The position numbers and the translations under genes were made by a program. Below, in pieces: positions 8,637 to 17,380 of a stretch of DNA of 64,000 bases; positions within the stretch are counted from its first letter, which is position 1, and each line of letters opens with the position of its first letter. The stretch is from Fusicatenibacter sp. (lineage in GTDB: Bacteria; Bacillota; Clostridia; Lachnospirales; Lachnospiraceae), in the NCBI GenBank assembly GCA_022766945.1, contig JALEOU010000044.1, forward strand, positions 45,873-109,872. The letters run 5' to 3'. The notes below the pieces were generated by a model. It ran no database searches and had not been told where the DNA came from. It saw nothing but the letters and a program-made list of their open reading frames with translations.

Positions 8637-9527
8637 ATGATCGATCATTTGTCTTTATATCACATTTTTTATATAACCGCTGAGTGCGGAAATATTTCAC
8701 GTGCCTCAGAAAGACTATATATCAGCCAGCCTGCCGTAAGCAAATCACTTCAGAAACTGGAAGACAGTCTGAATACCATTCTGTTTCACCGTACTTCCCG
8801 GGGGGTCACACTTACAGAAGACGGTCTTTTGCTGTACCGCCATGTAAAGGACGCATTCTCTTCTCTGGAAACCGGTGAAGAATTATTGAACCGAAAGCAT
8901 CGCCTAGGGATTACCAGAATGCGCATTGGTGTCAGCACAACCCTATGCAAATATATACTGCTCCCATATCTCAAAGAATACATTGCCGAACATCCTCATG
9001 TCAAAGTAACCATTAGCTGCCAGTCTACTTATAAAACCCTCGAACTTTTAAAGGAGCGCAAAATTGATGTCGGGCTCATCGGTGAGACCAGCCGGAAAGA
9101 ATCTTTATACTTCTATCCAATCCGTTATATTCAGGATACTTTTGTCTCCACCAAAGCTTATCTGGAAAATCTGAAAATACGAAGCGAAGATGCAACCATT
9201 TTTTCCTCCGCTGCTTTTATGATGCTCGATGAAGAAAATATCACAAGACAATGGATCAGCCAGTCACTGCAGGAACACCATATCGAACTGCAAAATATCC
9301 TGGAAGTCTCGACCATGGATCTGCTTATTGAATTTGCAAAAATCGGTCTTGGAATCGCCTGTGTCATCCGGGAATTTGTGGAGAGAGAACTAAACGAGGG
9401 AACACTCATTGAAGTCAACATGGGACTGGAATTGGAAAGAAGGAGAATCGGACTCATCTGTAATGAGGAAGACAGGCAGGAAACGGCTGTTTCCGAATTT
9501 CTGGAAAAATTTCAAATCCATAATTAG
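8637..9527 (+). CDS. LysR-family transcriptional regulator
   Basis: A 296-residue LysR-type activator/repressor. The N-terminal winged helix-turn-helix is clear (CGNISRASERLYISQPAVSK, residues about 17-36, then HRTSRGVTLTEDG). A periplasmic-binding-like effector domain follows (about residues 90-290). GGAAAGAGAGG precedes the ATG. It is divergent from leuCD and next to ilvC, so control of branched-chain amino-acid genes is likely but inferred from position only; the effector is unknown. Confidence 0.9.
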   Translation: MIDHLSLYHIFYITAECGNISRASERLYISQPAVSKSLQKLEDSLNTILFHRTSRGVTLTEDGLLLYRHVKDAFSSLETGEELLNRKHRLGITRMRIGVSTTLCKYILLPYLKEYIAEHPHVKVTISCQSTYKTLELLKERKIDVGLIGETSRKESLYFYPIRYIQDTFVSTKAYLENLKIRSEDATIFSSAAFMMLDEENITRQWISQSLQEHHIELQNILEVSTMDLLIEFAKIGLGIACVIREFVERELNEGTLIEVNMGLELERRRIGLICNEEDRQETAVSEFLEKFQIHN

Positions 9528-9558
9528 CAAATCATTTTCAGCTTTATGATCCCGGAAT

Positions 9559-9601
9559 AAAAAAGGGTTTTATCAGTCAATTCTGAGGCTGATAAAACCC
9601 T
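9559..9601 (-). terminator. Terminator of ilvC
   Basis: A perfect 13-bp stem AGGGTTTTATCAG/CTGATAAAACCCT with a 12-base loop is followed on the minus strand by TTTTTTATT. It also lies just past the convergent LysR gene and may stop both transcripts. Confidence 0.88.
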
Positions 9602-9609
9602 GAAACTTT

Positions 9610-10647
<1,038 letters not shown>

Positions 10648-10842
10648 CTATTGTAATATCGCCGCGATAACTCCCGTCATCGGGCACCCGATTCCGTCCA
10701 CCCTTGCAGCCAGCAGATACGTAATCAGGCCGGAACTGCTCTCTGCAATTACAAAGATCCGTTCCATATATTGTCAGGGAGATCTTTCTTAAAGAAAGTT
10801 CTCCGCCAGCAAACAATGTCGATACCGCGCCTATACTACGGC

Positions 10843-10887
10843 AGACCTGTCCGTTCTGCCCGGCGCGTCATTGCGCAGGTTAGGTCT
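10843..10887 (-). promoter_or_regulatory. Structured spacer between ilvN and ilvC
   Basis: AGACCT (10843-10848) pairs with AGGTCT (10882-10887), enclosing further complementary segments (CTG..CAG and GCGC repeats). No U-run follows, so this is not an obvious terminator. It could be an RNA-processing or stabilising hairpin in an ilvN-ilvC transcript. Confidence 0.35.
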
Positions 10888-10896
10888 CCTCCATTC

Positions 10897-11400
10897 TCAA
10901 TCCAGATAACGCACGTCATGTGCTCCTCTTGAAAGTCCGGTAACACCCGTTCTTGCCAGCTCCAGGATTTCATAGCCCTGAACCAGATTCAAAAATCCCT
11001 CCAGCTTTGACTGACTTCCTGTCAGTTCCACGATCACGCTCTCCTGTCCCACATCGACAATTCTTCCGCGGAAAACATCCGCAATTGCGATGATATTACG
11101 GCGCTCTGCCTCGTTTACACGAATCTTAACAAGAATCAGTTCCCTATGTACACTGTCTTCTTTCTCGAGTACCTTTATGTCACGGACATCAACCAGCTTC
11201 TCCAGCTGTTTCGTGATCTGCTCCAGAATTAAATCATCTCCACTGCAGACAACCGTCATCCGGGTAAATCTCGGATCAGCGGTTACACCCGCTGTGATGC
11301 TGTCAATATTGAATGCACGACGGCTGAATAATCCAGCCACACGACTTAGCACACCTGCTGTATTGTCAACAAGCAAAGATAATGTTCTTTTCTGTTCCAT
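10897..11400 (-). CDS. ilvN: Acetolactate synthase regulatory (small) subunit
   Basis: The 167-residue ACT-domain subunit that gives acetolactate synthase its activity and valine feedback control. The N-terminal ACT domain reads LSLLVDNTAGVLSRVAGLFS, then RRAFNIDSITAGVT. The second half has the usual IlvN/IlvH dimerisation fold (MVIVELTGSQ-like segment, GYEILELARTGVTGLSRG). The start at 11400 matches family length; its ribosome site is weak. A strong promoter lies upstream. No catalytic ilvB is present in the window. Confidence 0.92.
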   Translation of the reverse strand: MEQKRTLSLLVDNTAGVLSRVAGLFSRRAFNIDSITAGVTADPRFTRMTVVCSGDDLILEQITKQLEKLVDVRDIKVLEKEDSVHRELILVKIRVNEAERRNIIAIADVFRGRIVDVGQESVIVELTGSQSKLEGFLNLVQGYEILELARTGVTGLSRGAHDVRYLD

Positions 11401-11453
11401 GATAAAAACCCACTTTCTTCCCGATCTTGTCTCTTCCGAGCACCTTATCCAAT

Positions 11454-11482
11454 ATATTAGCAACTACCTTGCACTTTGTCAA
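11454..11482 (-). promoter_or_regulatory. Promoter of ilvN
   Basis: TTGACA (11477-11482) and TAATAT (11454-11459) on the minus strand are 17 bases apart, about 55 bases before the ilvN start. The promoter lies between the hydrogenase stop and ilvN, so the hydrogenase and ilvN are separately transcribed. Confidence 0.7.
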
Positions 11483-11571
11483 TGAAATTTCGCAAGGAAA
11501 TTTCCCGTTTTGCAGAAAACTTTGCCCTAAATAGTGCTTCCGGGAAGATTATTTGAAGGTTTTTATGTTAA

Positions 11572-13077
11572 TCAGTCCAGTTCAATTTCCAGATAATCCT
11601 CAGGAGGAAGTTTCTTTTCCGAAGCTGCCTGATATTTCTTCAGCTCTGACTGCGCCTTTTTCAGGGATACGTTGGTTCCGGCTCCTGCCATACATCCGCC
11701 AGGACATCCCATTCCTTCGATCAGACAGCCTTTCATTTTTCCTGCTTTTGCAAGTGTAAGTATTTTTTTACAATCCGCAAGTCCCTCCGCATGCTGAATA
11801 TTTACCGGAACGTCCGGATAATACTCCTTAAGGCATCTGGTAATGGCATCAGCCACACCACCGGCAACCGCATATCCTCTTCCGGCAGCAGTCGCATTGT
11901 GTGATTGTGCCTCCTCCTCAACTTCCGCCGGCACAATTCCTTTCGCGTCAAACATGCCAAGCAATTCTTCAAAGGTAATGACAAAATCCACATCACTTCT
12001 CACATGACGTCTCGATGCCTCGAGTTTCTTTGCCGCACAGGGACCAATAAACACAACCGATGCTTCCGGATGTTCTTTCTTGATACTTCTCGCGGTTGCC
12101 ACCATAGGTGTCAGTTCCTGCGAAACACTGTCAATCAGCGTTGGAAAATACTTTTTAGCAAGCATTGACCAGGAAGGGCAACAGGAAGTCAAAAGGAATG
12201 GCAGTTCTCCTGTGGCAACTTTATTTGCATAATGATGTGCCTCTGCTACAGCACCGATGTCCGCACCCATCGCCACCTCATACACGTCCGCAAATCCCAG
12301 CTTTTTCAACGCTGCGATCAGTCTGCCCGGTGTCACATCATCTCCAAACTGTGCAACAAAAGCCGGTGCCACTTCTGCAATAATATTCTTTCCTTCTCTT
12401 AACGCACGGCATAGCTGGAAAATCTGAGATTTATCAGAAATTGCACCAAACGGACAGCTTACCATGCACATACCGCAGGAAACACATTTCTCCGGATCAA
12501 TTTTCGCTCTTCCCTGTTCATCACTTCCGATTGCTCCAACTCCACAGGCTCTCGCACAGGGACGTTCCAGTTTCGAAATTGCGTCATAGGGACAAATTGC
12601 CTTACATTTACCGCATTTAATACATTTCTCCTGATTAATATGGGATTTTCCATCCACAATTTCAATCGCGCCTTTTGGACATACCTGTCGGCAGGGATGT
12701 GCCACACAGCCACGGCACATATTGCTTACTACATATCCTTTCTCAAGACAGGCATCACACGCAGAAGGAATCACCTGCATCAGCGGCGGTTCATAATACT
12801 TTTCATCAATATTACTCTTTTCCATTCCGGCCGTAATATGAACCGCTTCGTTTTCCGGACGCAGGCTCATTCCCATCGCCAGCCTTACACGCTCTGATGC
12901 AACTGCTCTCTCACGATAGATACTTTCCCGATAAGTCGCTTTTTCCTTCACAATGTGATAAGGAATCGCTTCAATCTCATCGTTGAAATTATCCTTATTG
13001 GATTCAAAGGCAACCTTTGCAATTTCAGTAAAAACCTTTCTTCGAATTTCTTTTACAGGTGTGTTTACACTTCTCAT
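11572..13077 (-). CDS. Monomeric [FeFe] hydrogenase with four-cluster-type ferredoxin region
   Basis: A 501-residue Fe-only hydrogenase-like protein. A Cys-rich region at about 107-210 holds ferredoxin-type motifs (CIKCGKCKAICP, CVSCGMCMVSCP) and extra Cys clusters (CDACLEKG, CRGCVAHPCRQVCP). The H-cluster domain has TSCCPSW (297-303), GPCAAKK (345-351) and EGMGCPGGC (454-462). The second motif starts GPC rather than the MPC of classical group A enzymes, pointing to a group B-type enzyme. The start follows AAAGGAG; an upstream in-frame extension has no ribosome site. Role: ferredoxin-linked H2 turnover; direction is unknown. Confidence 0.88.
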   Translation of the reverse strand: MRSVNTPVKEIRRKVFTEIAKVAFESNKDNFNDEIEAIPYHIVKEKATYRESIYRERAVASERVRLAMGMSLRPENEAVHITAGMEKSNIDEKYYEPPLMQVIPSACDACLEKGYVVSNMCRGCVAHPCRQVCPKGAIEIVDGKSHINQEKCIKCGKCKAICPYDAISKLERPCARACGVGAIGSDEQGRAKIDPEKCVSCGMCMVSCPFGAISDKSQIFQLCRALREGKNIIAEVAPAFVAQFGDDVTPGRLIAALKKLGFADVYEVAMGADIGAVAEAHHYANKVATGELPFLLTSCCPSWSMLAKKYFPTLIDSVSQELTPMVATARSIKKEHPEASVVFIGPCAAKKLEASRRHVRSDVDFVITFEELLGMFDAKGIVPAEVEEEAQSHNATAAGRGYAVAGGVADAITRCLKEYYPDVPVNIQHAEGLADCKKILTLAKAGKMKGCLIEGMGCPGGCMAGAGTNVSLKKAQSELKKYQAASEKKLPPEDYLEIELD

Positions 13078-13150
13078 AATGAAAGCTCCTTTCCCCGCAG
13101 CTTGCCGATCCTGTTCTTTCCCGCTTTCAAAACATGGATCCATTTCATTC

Positions 13151-13180
13151 ATTATATCAGGAACAATCCAATCTACACAA
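13151..13180 (-). promoter_or_regulatory. Promoter of the [FeFe] hydrogenase gene
   Basis: A perfect extended -10 box TGATATAAT (TATAAT at 13151-13156) is preceded at 18 bases by TTGTGT (13175-13180), about 75 bases before the gene. Confidence 0.6.
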
Positions 13181-13231
13181 GCACGAAAGTGTACAAAATT
13201 CCATACAAGCCTTCCTGCGGTTACTGCTTCG

Positions 13232-14716
13232 TCAGGAAAGGAGTTCTCTGACCATTTTGGCATCAAAGGTCACGGATTCTACCTGATTTACTTCAATCTG
13301 ATACAGTGCATTTGCCGCTATATGCTCTGCTGCCTGCTCGAGGTCACGGATTCCGCTGGTGTTTTCATGCAGCTTGATTACCGCATCCAGGCCATCCGGG
13401 CTCAGAATACATTCTTCTTCCCGCATTCCGATGCGTTTCAGAACTTTTGGGAGCGCATATCTGGAAAAGATGACTTTCTTCTCTTCCGGCGTATAATCCG
13501 GTATCTCGATCACGGCGAATCTGGACATCAGCGGGGCACTGATCTGACTTTTGTCGTTTGCTGTGGCAATCGGATAAACGCCCACCGTCGGTATCATGCA
13601 TTCCATATAGTTATCTGTGAATCCAAGATTATCCAGCAAAGTCAGAAGAACATCGGCAGGATTTCCGTTTCCCTTACCGGACGCAGCTTTATCCAGCTCA
13701 TTAATGATAAAAACAAGATTGGATTCGCCCGCCATGGAAAATGCTTCCATAATAATACCTGGCTTTGCATTCGCATAGATTCTCGAACTACCCGTGAGCT
13801 GCTCGGGATCATTGATAGAACTCATATCCAGCGTCGTCCAGGGCAGTTTCAAAATTCTGGCTACTGCATAGGCAATCTGTGATTTTCCTGTTCCGGCAGG
13901 ACCGATCAGCAAAAGACCATAAGCCGGAAGTGTATGTGTACGATTGATCTGAATGATTGTCTCTATAATCCTCTGTTTCACACGCTCCATACCGTAAAGT
14001 TCCTCATCCAGAATACGCCGAGCTTCTTTCGGATCAATCGCTTCAAAATAATTACTCTTCCACTGGATATTCATCATTATGGAGAGTGCACGCTGCGCAT
14101 GGCGTCGTTCTTCCGGTGAGACTTCGTGAGAACGTGCAACCGCCAGATTTCTTCTTGCCCACAGTCGAATATTGTCCGGCAGCGTTCTTCCGGCGCAGTT
14201 CATAAAATCTGTGATGCTCTGAATGCTGGTAAGTTTCATACTGTCACCGGTCTCTTCCCGGTCCTCATCTTCCAGCTCCTCTTCCGGTGCATCACTTGAA
14301 AGAAGACGTTCAATCATAAACTGCAGAAAACCATCCTCGGCTGAAAGCTTGACTCCCCCGCCAAAGGCAGTTTCGCGAATCTTATATACAGCATACCCAT
14401 CTTCGCGGTCACATCCTGAGAGACGTACATGAATATGATTTTCTCCAAGCCACTTCAAAAGACTCACAAATCTGGCATCGATCTTTAAAATATCCGCACT
14501 GACCGTTCCGTTTTCCTCTTTGCATTCAAATGCAGTCCGTTTCGATGGATTGGTAAACACTCCAAGGGAATGGTGTTTCAGTTTTCCCCCCTGATTATCC
14601 AAAACCAAAATCGGCTGTTCCGGTGATGTCACTGATTCATTGGTACGAAAAATTGTATAAGTACACTCGGATACCTTTGTTTTTTCCGGTGAATTGCTAA
14701 AATCAAACACTGGCAT
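13232..14716 (-). CDS. Lon-like AAA+ ATPase without protease domain
   Basis: A 494-residue protein. The first 240 residues are not recognisable apart from a Glu/Asp-rich linker (about 143-158). A AAA+ domain follows with Walker A GPAGTGKS (272-279), a Walker-B-like segment LVFIINELDK (334-343) and an arginine-finger segment MSRFAVIEIP. The layout from 235 on is like the Lon ATPase (RRILDEELYGMERVKQRI), but the chain ends before any Ser-Lys protease domain. The Walker B aspartate is Asn (INEL). GGGAGG precedes the start at 14716. Function unknown; perhaps a remodelling or regulatory ATPase. Confidence 0.85.
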   Translation of the reverse strand: MPVFDFSNSPEKTKVSECTYTIFRTNESVTSPEQPILVLDNQGGKLKHHSLGVFTNPSKRTAFECKEENGTVSADILKIDARFVSLLKWLGENHIHVRLSGCDREDGYAVYKIRETAFGGGVKLSAEDGFLQFMIERLLSSDAPEEELEDEDREETGDSMKLTSIQSITDFMNCAGRTLPDNIRLWARRNLAVARSHEVSPEERRHAQRALSIMMNIQWKSNYFEAIDPKEARRILDEELYGMERVKQRIIETIIQINRTHTLPAYGLLLIGPAGTGKSQIAYAVARILKLPWTTLDMSSINDPEQLTGSSRIYANAKPGIIMEAFSMAGESNLVFIINELDKAASGKGNGNPADVLLTLLDNLGFTDNYMECMIPTVGVYPIATANDKSQISAPLMSRFAVIEIPDYTPEEKKVIFSRYALPKVLKRIGMREEECILSPDGLDAVIKLHENTSGIRDLEQAAEHIAANALYQIEVNQVESVTFDAKMVRELLS

Positions 14717-14783
14717 ATGTAATTCCTCCCATTTTAAAGGCTGATACAAGTCTAGCACGAAATATCTGTCAGGACAATAGAAA

Positions 14784-14828
14784 AACTGCTGCTTTTGCAA
14801 TTACTTTTATTACAAAAACAGCAGTTTG
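14784..14828 (-). terminator. Terminator of the oadB-oadG-like operon
   Basis: Arms AAACTGCTG..TTTTG and CAAAA..CAGCAGTTT pair around an AT loop and are followed on the minus strand by TTTTTCTATTG. Confidence 0.8.
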
Positions 14829-14838
14829 ATTCATTTCT

Positions 14839-14991
14839 TTAAGATTCTTTATCCTTCGGATCGTCCTTTTTTCCGCTGCCGATCTTGCCCATGATCAGCA
14901 CACAGACCATAATAATCAAAATGGTGACAAAAATGCCCGCCATTCCTTTCCCCATAATTTCCAGGGCCTGAATAATTGTCGTTGTATTCAT
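14839..14991 (-). CDS. Small OadG-like membrane subunit (50 aa)
   Basis: A 50-residue protein beginning MNTTTIIQALEIMGKGMAGI. One transmembrane helix (about residues 19-38) precedes a charged tail rich in K and D. This is the layout of the gamma subunits of sodium-pumping decarboxylases, which anchor the complex next to the beta subunit. GGGAGG precedes the ATG, 15 bases after oadB. It is shorter than most OadG proteins. The assignment rests on topology and position. Confidence 0.72.
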   Translation of the reverse strand: MNTTTIIQALEIMGKGMAGIFVTILIIMVCVLIMGKIGSGKKDDPKDKES

Positions 14992-15006
14992 TTTCTACCT
15001 CCCTTA

Positions 15007-16143
15007 TCAGAGCATACTGGTTACCAGGTTGATTACCATACCTCCGGCGATGACAGAAGCAATCTGTCCGGAAACATTGGCACCTGCTGCATGCATCAGG
15101 ATTACATTGCCGGGATCCTCTTCCATTGCCATCTTCTGTACCACTCTGGAAGACATTGGAAATGCAGAAATACCTGCTCCTCCTATCATCGGATTGATCT
15201 TCTTTTTCAGGAAAAGGTTGATGAATTTTGCAAGCAGCACGCCTCCGATGGTATCCATGACAAATGCAAAGAGACCGATCAGCATAATCAGGAGCGTATC
15301 CACACGAACAAAGTTTTCCGCCTGAATACTGAAGGAAATGGAAATACCAAGCAACAGAGTGATCAGATTTGCCAGATTATTCTGAGCTGTATCAGAAAGT
15401 GTTCCAAGCACTCCACACTCACGAATCAGGTTTCCAAACATCAGAAATCCTACCAATGCAACAGACTGCGGTGCAATCAGACCGACAATAACGGTAACGA
15501 TGATCGGGAATGCAATCCGCATTGTTTTGCTGACGCTCTTCGGGTTATATTCCATATGAATACGGCGTTCTTTTTTTGTCGTTACCAGTCGAATAGCAAA
15601 CGGCTGAATGATCGGAACCAGTGCCATATACGAATATGCCGCTACAGCAATCGGCCCGATGTAATTGGATTTCAACACCTGAGAGACAAGAATTGAAGTC
15701 GGTCCATCTGCCGCACCGATAATTCCGATCGATGCACAGTCTTTGAGTGGAAAACCACAGACTGCTGCAAGCAGAATCGCTGCAAAGATACCAAACTGAG
15801 CTCCGGCTCCAAACAGGAACATGACCGGGTTCGACAGCAACGGTCCAAAATCAATCATGGCTCCGATTCCGATAAACAGCAGAATCGGCATCGCCTCCGA
15901 TGCATTGATTCCCACTTCGAAGAGCCAGGAGATGATACCATGAGACTCAATCCCACCCTGAAGTACCTGATCCAGCACTCCGGAATACGGCAGGTTTACA
16001 AGGATTGCACCAAAACCCATCGGCAGAAGAAGAGACGGTTCATACTCTTTTTTAATCGCCAGATAGATGAGGGCAATGCCTACTGCATACATGACCAGCT
16101 GTTTCCAGGTAAGGGCCATAATGCCTTCCACTAAAAATTCCAT
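15007..16143 (-). CDS. Sodium ion-translocating decarboxylase beta subunit
   Basis: A 378-residue integral membrane protein of the OadB/GcdB/MmdB family, which couples decarboxylation of a biotin-bound carboxyl group to Na+ export. About ten hydrophobic segments are visible. Family landmarks are GIGAMIDFGPLL, GAADGPTSILVSQVL and the C-terminal GAGISAFPMSSRV followed by HAAGANVSGQIASVIAGG. GGAGG precedes the ATG. Only the gamma-like gene accompanies it; the carboxyltransferase alpha and the biotin carrier are not nearby. Expression appears to be controlled by an upstream leader with a terminator. Confidence 0.93.
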   Translation of the reverse strand: MEFLVEGIMALTWKQLVMYAVGIALIYLAIKKEYEPSLLLPMGFGAILVNLPYSGVLDQVLQGGIESHGIISWLFEVGINASEAMPILLFIGIGAMIDFGPLLSNPVMFLFGAGAQFGIFAAILLAAVCGFPLKDCASIGIIGAADGPTSILVSQVLKSNYIGPIAVAAYSYMALVPIIQPFAIRLVTTKKERRIHMEYNPKSVSKTMRIAFPIIVTVIVGLIAPQSVALVGFLMFGNLIRECGVLGTLSDTAQNNLANLITLLLGISISFSIQAENFVRVDTLLIMLIGLFAFVMDTIGGVLLAKFINLFLKKKINPMIGGAGISAFPMSSRVVQKMAMEEDPGNVILMHAAGANVSGQIASVIAGGMVINLVTSML

Positions 16144-16225
16144 TTCACAGTTCCTCCATTGTTTTCTTGGTTTTCGGAGTATTCATGCTTTTGCATGACC
16201 GCTGACAGAGCTATCACGATGAATG

Positions 16226-16278
16226 AAAAAAAAGACTTTTATTGCATCGAAAGATTTGTCCTGATGCAATAAAAGTCT
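16226..16278 (-). terminator. Attenuator terminator upstream of oadB
   Basis: Perfect 16-bp arms (16233-16248 and 16263-16278) enclose a 14-base loop and are followed on the minus strand by eight T residues. It stands between the promoter at 16397-16426 and oadB, so it must be overcome for expression. Its 5' arm contains the CTTTTAT strand that can pair instead with the start of the transcript. Confidence 0.88.
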
Positions 16279-16390
16279 CGCTATTTCAATCTCCTGCGGA
16301 TCATGGCATCAAAAGCCATAACCGGGTCTGTCGCATGAAAATCCATTCGATCGCCTAAACCATCTCTTCTGGCAGCTACTCCCTTTTATC
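16269..16390 (-). ncRNA. Riboswitch-like leader, candidate yybP-ykoY (Mn2+) class
   Basis: The transcript begins ATAAAAGGGAGTAGCTG and the segment just before the terminator reads TAGCGAGACTTTTAT. ATAAAAG (16383-16389) pairs with CTTTTAT (16269-16275), closing a P1 helix that excludes the terminator. GGGAGTAGC at the 5' side and AGCGAGACTTTT at the 3' side closely match the conserved ends of the yybP-ykoY manganese riboswitch (GGGGAGUAGC and GCAAGACCUUU). An internal hairpin CGG-ATGGC/GCCAT-CCG is visible. The attenuator layout is firm; the ligand class is tentative. Confidence 0.5.
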
Positions 16391-16396
16391 TTTTTT

Positions 16397-16426
16397 ATTA
16401 TAAACAGTTCTGTCATCAAGTGTCAA
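16397..16426 (-). promoter_or_regulatory. Promoter of the oadB leader transcript
   Basis: TTGACA (16421-16426) and TATAAT (16397-16402) on the minus strand, 18 bases apart, about 10 bases past the AEC-transporter stop. Confidence 0.75.
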
Positions 16427-16435
16427 CGCCTTTTT

Positions 16436-17380
16436 TCAAATCAATGCAAACGTTTTTAAAAGATACAGCCAAAACGTCAGAGTAAAAGCACTCCCGCAGG
16501 TGGTCAGCATTACCGTGTTTGCTGTCAGAGAGCCTTCATGTCCCATATTTTTTGCCATCACAAAACAAGTGACCGTCGTTGCGGACCCTAACATCACAAG
16601 AATCGCGATCAGTTTTTCCTCCCTGAATCCAAGAGCAATCGCGATGGGAAGAAATACCGCAGCAAGTCCAACCAGCTTAATCAAAGCAGCTGCAATCCCC
16701 GGTTTCAGATTCTTTGCTGCACTTTTCGCCTGAAAGGAGGCTCCCATTGCGATCAGCCCCAAAGGAGTGGCCAGAACTGCAAGATTCTGAACCGTTTTTG
16801 CCAGAATCGGCGGCTTTGGTATCCGAAGTACCGACCAGATCAGGCCGATCACTATTCCAAGGATAATCGGATTCGTCACAATTCCTTTGAGGGTTTTTTT
16901 CACAAATTTTCCATCGATAGGTTCTCTTTTCGGGCTGAACACAGAGAGCACCACGACCGCCATTACATTGTAGAGAGGTACACTGCTGATAATCATCAGC
17001 GGAGCCATCCCGGAGTTTCCATAAATATTCTGAATAAATGCAATTCCGAGAATCGCTGCACTGCTTCGGTAGGATGCCTGAATAAATTCACCCTGAAGTG
17101 TCCTGTCTTTCAGGCAAAAGGATAATGCCCAGACCGCCAGGATGGACAGCATCGTCGCCACAAAGCAAAAGAGGACAAAACGCGTATCCCATACCGTAAA
17201 GAAATCAGAATCTGAAAGATCCGAAAAGAGCAGTACCGGAAGCGCAATTTTGAATACAAATCGATTCAGCTTTTCCGTAAATGTCTCGTCCAGAATACCC
17301 ACCTTCCGAAACAGAAGTCCCAGGAGCATAGTCAGGAAAATGGGCATCGTGGCATTCAGACTGAAAATCAGATTTTCCAT
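16436..17380 (-). CDS. AEC-family (auxin efflux carrier-like) transporter
   Basis: A 314-residue membrane protein with about ten hydrophobic helices in the AEC pattern: N-terminal half MPIFLTMLLGLLFRKVGI and the ALPVLLFSDLS region, then a loop (SPKREPIDGKFVKKTL) and a second helix bundle. Members export carboxylates or similar anions; the substrate here is unknown. The ATG shares one base with the stop of the upstream aldo/keto reductase (TAATG), so the genes are translationally coupled. A longer in-frame extension would overlap that gene and is rejected. Confidence 0.88.
   Translation of the reverse strand: MENLIFSLNATMPIFLTMLLGLLFRKVGILDETFTEKLNRFVFKIALPVLLFSDLSDSDFFTVWDTRFVLFCFVATMLSILAVWALSFCLKDRTLQGEFIQASYRSSAAILGIAFIQNIYGNSGMAPLMIISSVPLYNVMAVVVLSVFSPKREPIDGKFVKKTLKGIVTNPIILGIVIGLIWSVLRIPKPPILAKTVQNLAVLATPLGLIAMGASFQAKSAAKNLKPGIAAALIKLVGLAAVFLPIAIALGFREEKLIAILVMLGSATTVTCFVMAKNMGHEGSLTANTVMLTTCGSAFTLTFWLYLLKTFALI

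Noticed and set aside
10648..10767. A 39-codon minus-strand reading frame between ilvN and ilvC, ending just before the ilvC ribosome site
   Set aside because: No Shine-Dalgarno precedes its ATG and I do not recognise the peptide; it may be chance, although a leader peptide cannot be excluded.
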